In this document: piece after piece, positions 60,604 to 64,000 of the stretch | Numbering within the stretch: position 1 is the stretch's first letter | Layout: each line of letters begins with the position of its first letter | NCBI RefSeq assembly: GCF_009176305.1 | Contig: NZ_BLAJ01000006.1 | Span: 1 to 64,000, forward strand | Direction of reading: 5' to 3' | DNA: 64,000 nucleotides | DNA from: Martinezella dioscoreae | GTDB lineage: Bacteria; Pseudomonadota; Alphaproteobacteria; Rhizobiales; Rhizobiaceae | Position numbers and translations under genes: made by a program | Notes under the pieces: generated by a model | Told to the model about the DNA's origin: nothing | Database searches by the model: none | What the model saw: only the letters and a program-made list of their open reading frames with translations

Positions 60604-61705
60604 GCGTTGGTGCATGGCTCAAGGAGTGGCCGGATTCCAGTCCATGATCCCGTGGCTATGTCGTAGGCGGCTTGCACCGGACAGATTTCGGGCGTTCGGA
60701 TGCCAGCATCCGGTTAAGCACGGTGCAGCCAATGGCGACTTCCATCTGCTGCGTGCGGAAGGATCGTGGCCGCAGTCGATGCCCGACAATCGCGGTCTCA
60801 ACCAGCGAACGCTTGCCGTGGCAGGTCGCAGCTTGCCATTTCATCCGTCCGCCCGTGTTGATCGCCGCGATGTGCCGGTCTCGTTGACTGGCGGTTTCTG
60901 TATCGGAGCAGTTGATCGCATTGTTGCGCGGCGGAATGACGACGACAGCATCGGCGCCGTGCTTGATGACGTCGTTGTAGGTCGGCTTCCCACCATAGGC
61001 ACCATCGGGCGTGATTTGGCGGATCGGAGTGTCGATTTGGCCGAGCAGCGGTTCGACTTGCGAGCCGTTGCCGGTGTCTTGGTCGGTCATGACGTGGGCG
61101 ATGATCTCGCCGCTGTCGGCATCCAGTGCAAGGTGCAGTTTGCGCCAGGTCCGTCGGGAGTTGGTGTCGTGCTTTTCCTCCAGCCACTGGCCAGCGCCGT
61201 AGACCTCGGCCCCGGTGCTGTCAATGAGGACGTGAACGGGCTCATTTCTCGAAACCGGGCGGCTTTGCCGCCGATCAGACGATCGCCACAAACTTGCCCT
61301 CCGGCTCAGCGTGGCATGATGGGGAACGGCGAGATCTAGCCCCGTCAATTGCAGCACCGAAGTCAGCGAACCTTCCATCTGGCGCAGCCGCAAGCTGAAT
61401 ACGAGGGCCAAGGTCAGGGCAGTCTCAATCGGCAGGCACGAGTAGCGTGGCTGGCCGCCACGCATTGTTCTCTTCGGCGCCGGCCGGGATGACAGCGCCG
61501 CTGGCGTCATCCAAAGCGTCAGGCTGCCGCGCCGGCGTGGATCGGCCTCCTATTCCGACCAATTGGTCAACTTGAATTTCATCTTGCCAATATGGTGACG
61601 GCGGGCGGAATGGTGTTTGTAGGGCATGGACGAAAATCATGGCGTCCGTTGGCGATCCCGCCCGCCTATCGGCAAACCATTGGAATTTGATCCATGCACC
61701 AACGC
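60604..61705. mobile_element. IS5-family insertion sequence with matched ends, inactive
   Basis: GCGTTGGTGCATGG at 60604-60617 is repeated in inverse orientation at 61692-61705; beyond one mismatch TCAA also matches, so 18 of 19 end bases agree. Between the ends lies an IS5-type transposase with a nonsense codon. The span is about 1.1 kb. I do not see a clear target duplication. The right end is six bases from the stop codon of the btpA gene. Confidence 0.75.
60656..61627 (-). pseudogene. IS5-family transposase with in-frame stop
   Basis: From ATG 61627 the frame reads MKFKLTNWSE and then TAG at 61550-61552, where relatives have a Tyr codon, before continuing RRRGSLTLWMTPAALSS. The DDE core is visible: VLIDSTGAEVYGAGQWLEEK, TPDGAYGGKPTYNDVIKHGA and KRSLVETAIV. 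A few residues after ETAI appear to be missing compared with relatives I know, where a GRYK-type motif is expected. The catalytic Asp, Asp and Glu positions remain, but the nonsense codon truncates the N-terminus. An internal start could give 284 residues; activity is doubtful. Confidence 0.85.
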
Positions 61706-61706
61706 T

Positions 61707-61733
61707 CATCGTCAGCGAATAGCGCTGACGATG
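61707..61733 (-). terminator. Hairpin at the 3' end of the btpA-like gene
   Basis: CATCGTCAGCG (61707-61717) and CGCTGACGATG (61723-61733) form a perfect 11-bp stem with a 5-nt loop. The stem contains the last codons and the stop of the btpA-like gene and ends next to the IS element. No U-run follows, so it may be an mRNA 3' protector rather than a true terminator. Confidence 0.45.
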
Positions 61734-62512
61734 TCCATGAAGCGCTTGACGCGGGCGGGCTCGACCTTGTTCCAAGTATTGCCCTCATATTTGAAATGCG
61801 TGCCGATGACGACGCCGCTGGCGCAGGAGAGGATGTCGGTGACATTGTCCTTGTTGACGCCTGTATTGGCGAAAACGGGAACATCCCTCACGGCTTCGCA
61901 GACCTTGCGCAAGCCGGACTGATCGACCGGCTGCCCGGTCAGCGGACCGGACACAAGGATGGCGTCGGCCAGCGATGAGAAGACCGCGCTCTTTGCGCGC
62001 AGTTCGATCGGGCGCTGGTCGAGCGAATGGGCGAATTCGGCATTGATGTTGAACAGCATCTTCATGTCGGTGCGGCCGAGCTTGGCGCGCAGCCGCGCCG
62101 GCGTCGCGCAATCCGGGGCCCAGATACCCATGTCGGAGGCGAAGACGCCGGTGAAGATCTCGCGCACGAAGCTTGCGCCGGTGGCGGCACCGATGGCGAC
62201 GCTTGCCGTCGGATCCCAGAGATAATTGACGCCGAAGGGAATCTTGAGTTCCGCCTTCGCAGCCTGGACGATCGCCGTCATTGCAGCGATACCCTCCGGC
62301 GGTGCCTTCAACTCGTAAGGCCTGTCATTCTCGTTGCCAAACATGATGGCATCGACGCCGCCTTCCTGCAGCGCGCGAATATCTTCCATCACGTCGTCGA
62401 TGAGTTTCGAGACGCCGCCTTTCGGATCATAATTCGGCGAACCGGGCAATGCGCCGATATGCGCCATGGCAATGATGACCTTCTTCTTGTCACCAAAAAA
62501 TTCAAAAACCAT
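61712..62512 (-). CDS. BtpA/SgcQ-family protein
   Basis: TIM-barrel-like protein of 266 residues: IIAMAHIGALPGSPNYDPKG, GVDAIMFGNENDRPYELKAP and VFANTGVNKDNVTDILSCAS are conserved BtpA/SgcQ segments. BtpA was named for photosystem I biogenesis in cyanobacteria, but bacterial SgcQ-type members sit in sugar operons and probably act on sugar phosphates or related compounds. GGAG lies 6 bases before the ATG. It follows a DeoR regulator on the same strand, which supports a carbohydrate role. Its 3' end touches an insertion sequence but appears complete. Confidence 0.88.
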   Translation of the reverse strand: MVFEFFGDKKKVIIAMAHIGALPGSPNYDPKGGVSKLIDDVMEDIRALQEGGVDAIMFGNENDRPYELKAPPEGIAAMTAIVQAAKAELKIPFGVNYLWDPTASVAIGAATGASFVREIFTGVFASDMGIWAPDCATPARLRAKLGRTDMKMLFNINAEFAHSLDQRPIELRAKSAVFSSLADAILVSGPLTGQPVDQSGLRKVCEAVRDVPVFANTGVNKDNVTDILSCASGVVIGTHFKYEGNTWNKVEPARVKRFMDIVSAIR

Positions 62513-62566
62513 CGAAAGCTCCGAAATTGGGCGTTAGGGAAAGCGGGTTTTCACAAACCGGATGCT

Positions 62567-63436
62567 TCAGGAGGATGCGCCGGCGACCATCACTTCAACC
62601 CTGGCGGCTTCAAGCGCTTTTGCCAGTTCTGGCGGCGGCGATGCATTGGTGATCAGCATGTCGAATTGTGACAGCGGGGCGATATGAACGAGCGACATGC
62701 AATCGAATTTCGATGCGTCGCAGAGAACGACCTTCTTCGTCGAGCGGCGGAGATAGACGCGCTTCATCTCCGTATCATCGAAGGAATAATCATAAATACC
62801 GTCTGACGTCAGTCCGGAAACGCCGACAAAGGCGATGTCGAACCAAAGTGCTTCGAACTGGGAAATCGCCGTTGCATTGGAGATCGACAATTCATCGTTT
62901 CTCATGCGTCCGCCAGGCAAGTAGACTTCCGCCAGGCCTTCCCCAAGCTGGGTGGCGTTGCGCACGCTGTTGGTGAAAAACTTTACATGCTGCTGGCCGG
63001 CGAGCAACCGGGCAAGCAGGAATGTTGTCGTGCCGACATCCAGCGCGATGGTGCGAAGTCCTGAGGCGACCCGCGCTGCCGCTTCCGCAATCAGCCGTTT
63101 CGGCAATGCGTTCTTGGCAAGGCGAGCCTGAAAGGTCGGCTCGTTGAGGCGCGAGGTGGTTGCTGAAAGGCCGGGTTCGACAATTGTGGTAAGGTCGGTG
63201 CTGACTGCTCCGCCATGGGTGCGGGCAAGCCGTCCTTCCTTCTCCAGTTCCGTCAGGTCGCGCCGCACGGTCATTTCAGACACGCCGAGCTGTGCGGCAA
63301 TTTCCGTTACGGATACGGCGCCCGTTTCGGCCAGCGCATCCAAAATGAAGGAACGGCGCGTGCGCGCGAGAACTTTCGTTTTTTCGACGGTCAGCGTTTC
63401 GGCGTCATGGCCTGTGATCATTGGTCTGTCTTTCAT
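62567..63436 (-). CDS. DeoR-family transcriptional regulator
   Basis: Regulator of 289 residues. The N-terminal helix-turn-helix is ILDALAETGAVSVTEIAAQL, then GVSEMTVRRDLTELEKEGRL; the C-terminal domain is a DeoR-type sugar-phosphate sensor (TIALDVGTTTFLLARLLAG, VYLPGGRMRNDELS). It is upstream of btpA and divergent from an SDR gene, so it probably controls a polyol or sugar catabolic cluster that continues beyond the window. Two ATGs near the start (63436 and 63421) are both possible. Confidence 0.9.
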   Translation of the reverse strand: MKDRPMITGHDAETLTVEKTKVLARTRRSFILDALAETGAVSVTEIAAQLGVSEMTVRRDLTELEKEGRLARTHGGAVSTDLTTIVEPGLSATTSRLNEPTFQARLAKNALPKRLIAEAAARVASGLRTIALDVGTTTFLLARLLAGQQHVKFFTNSVRNATQLGEGLAEVYLPGGRMRNDELSISNATAISQFEALWFDIAFVGVSGLTSDGIYDYSFDDTEMKRVYLRRSTKKVVLCDASKFDCMSLVHIAPLSQFDMLITNASPPPELAKALEAARVEVMVAGASS

Positions 63437-63607
63437 TTAGATAAGCTGAGCGGGTGTTTGCGTTCGCATGCTACCGAAGCTCAGCCTTCCCATTACATAA
63501 CCAGTGCTTAGCTCAGAAAGCGAACAAATTCAAACATAAATTTCGATTGATTTGTAAGTTTTTGTTGTTATATGATCGCGGTGTTGTTTTGGTCGGAGAT
63601 ATGGCTC

Positions 63608-64000
63608 GTGGGACATCCGAAGTTTGCGGAACTCGACGGTTTGAAGGCGATCGTTACCGGCGGCGGCAATGGAATAGGCCGTGCAATCGCGCAGGCGCTG
63701 GCAAAACAGGGTGTCAAGATCACCATTTGCGACATCAATCTGGAGGCGGCGAACACAGTCGCACAATCGATTGCCGGCCATGCGCTGGAGATTGATGTTC
63801 GTTCGCGTTCCTCCGTGGAAAAGACGTTCGAACGAGCCGCGGATCTCATGGGCGGCTACGATATACTGATTGCCAATGCCGGGGTCTCTACGATGCAGCA
63901 TGCGCTGGAGATCACCGACGAGGAGTGGGACTTCAACTTCGACGTCAACACGCGCGGCATCTTCCTGACGAACCAGATCGCTGCGCGCCGCTTCGTGTCG
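63608..64000 (+). CDS. Short-chain dehydrogenase/reductase (partial)
   Basis: SDR enzyme running off the window; 131 residues are visible. The cofactor site is KAIVTGGGNGIGRAIAQALA, followed by ITICDINLEAA (acidic residue suggesting NAD) and the ILIANAGVS motif. I start at GTG 63608, with GGAG about 9 bases upstream; an ATG at 63572 in the same frame has no ribosome site. It diverges from the DeoR gene, so it is probably under DeoR control and oxidises a sugar alcohol or related compound. The catalytic YxxxK lies beyond the window. Confidence 0.85.
   Translation, partial: MGHPKFAELDGLKAIVTGGGNGIGRAIAQALAKQGVKITICDINLEAANTVAQSIAGHALEIDVRSRSSVEKTFERAADLMGGYDILIANAGVSTMQHALEITDEEWDFNFDVNTRGIFLTNQIAARRFVS

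Overview
The window looks like an accessory region, probably a large plasmid or chromid, of a Rhizobiaceae bacterium (Rhizobium/Agrobacterium group). I infer this from the high-GC coding style, a DUF982 protein, remnants of dnaE2 and ligD, many ABC uptake systems each with its own local regulator, and the density of decayed genes. I saw no rRNA, tRNA, CRISPR array or replication genes.

Layout. 1-6.2 kb: an L,D-transpeptidase, then a minus-strand redox/detoxification set (AraC regulator, nitroreductase, AhpD-like protein, azoreductase, DUF3788 protein, MDR reductase). 6.2-10.2 kb: remnants of lysR and dnaE2 around a marR-isochorismatase-membrane protein-MFS operon. 10.5-13.2 kb: an ABC exporter, a DUF982 protein and a frameshifted unknown gene. 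13.3-26.0 kb: a large catabolic locus. A GntR repressor and an AcuI-like reductase diverge from a run of FAD 2-hydroxyacid oxidase, fused indolepyruvate ferredoxin oxidoreductase, enoyl-CoA hydratase, Fe(II)/2-oxoglutarate oxygenase and a polyamine-type ABC importer. 26.2-29.0 kb: one very unusual gene joining a serine carboxypeptidase (S10) to a sedolisin (S53). 29.6-36.3 kb: a phd/vapC locus with a dead toxin, a three-subunit gluconate-dehydrogenase-type membrane oxidase, a truncated ligD and an apparently intact parDE-like pair. 36.7-38.3 kb: tetR divergent from an exported alpha/beta hydrolase, with matching operators. 38.7-45.8 kb: a class III aminotransferase, a CMD-family protein, two RpiR regulators, a C45 Ntn-hydrolase and a polar amino acid ABC importer. 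46.3-59.0 kb: an organosulfur locus (SsuD-type and second LLM monooxygenases, an SfnB-type flavoprotein, a ketopantoate-reductase-like protein, a broken FMN reductase, a dipeptide-type ABC importer and a BisC-type molybdoenzyme). 59.3-64.0 kb: an isomerase/tetR pair, a dead IS5-family element, and btpA and deoR next to the start of an SDR gene.

How it fits together. Most blocks pair a transporter, a few enzymes and a regulator, as expected for scavenging soil or root compounds. In the 15-26 kb block a 2-hydroxyacid could be oxidised to a 2-oxoacid, converted to acyl-CoA by the ferredoxin oxidoreductase and then processed by the enoyl-CoA enzymes. In the 46-57 kb block two transcription units share a 40-bp upstream motif (28/40 identical), which suggests one regulator.

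Most notable points: the S10-S53 fusion; the shared motif in the sulfur locus; the hydroxyacid/IOR gene set; stem-loops after two binding-protein genes; a 21-bp repeat (20/21 identical) at two junctions, one of which supplies the stop codon of the S10-S53 gene; and a run of pseudogenes (lysR, dnaE2, vapC, ligD, FMN reductase, FAD oxidase tail, transposase).
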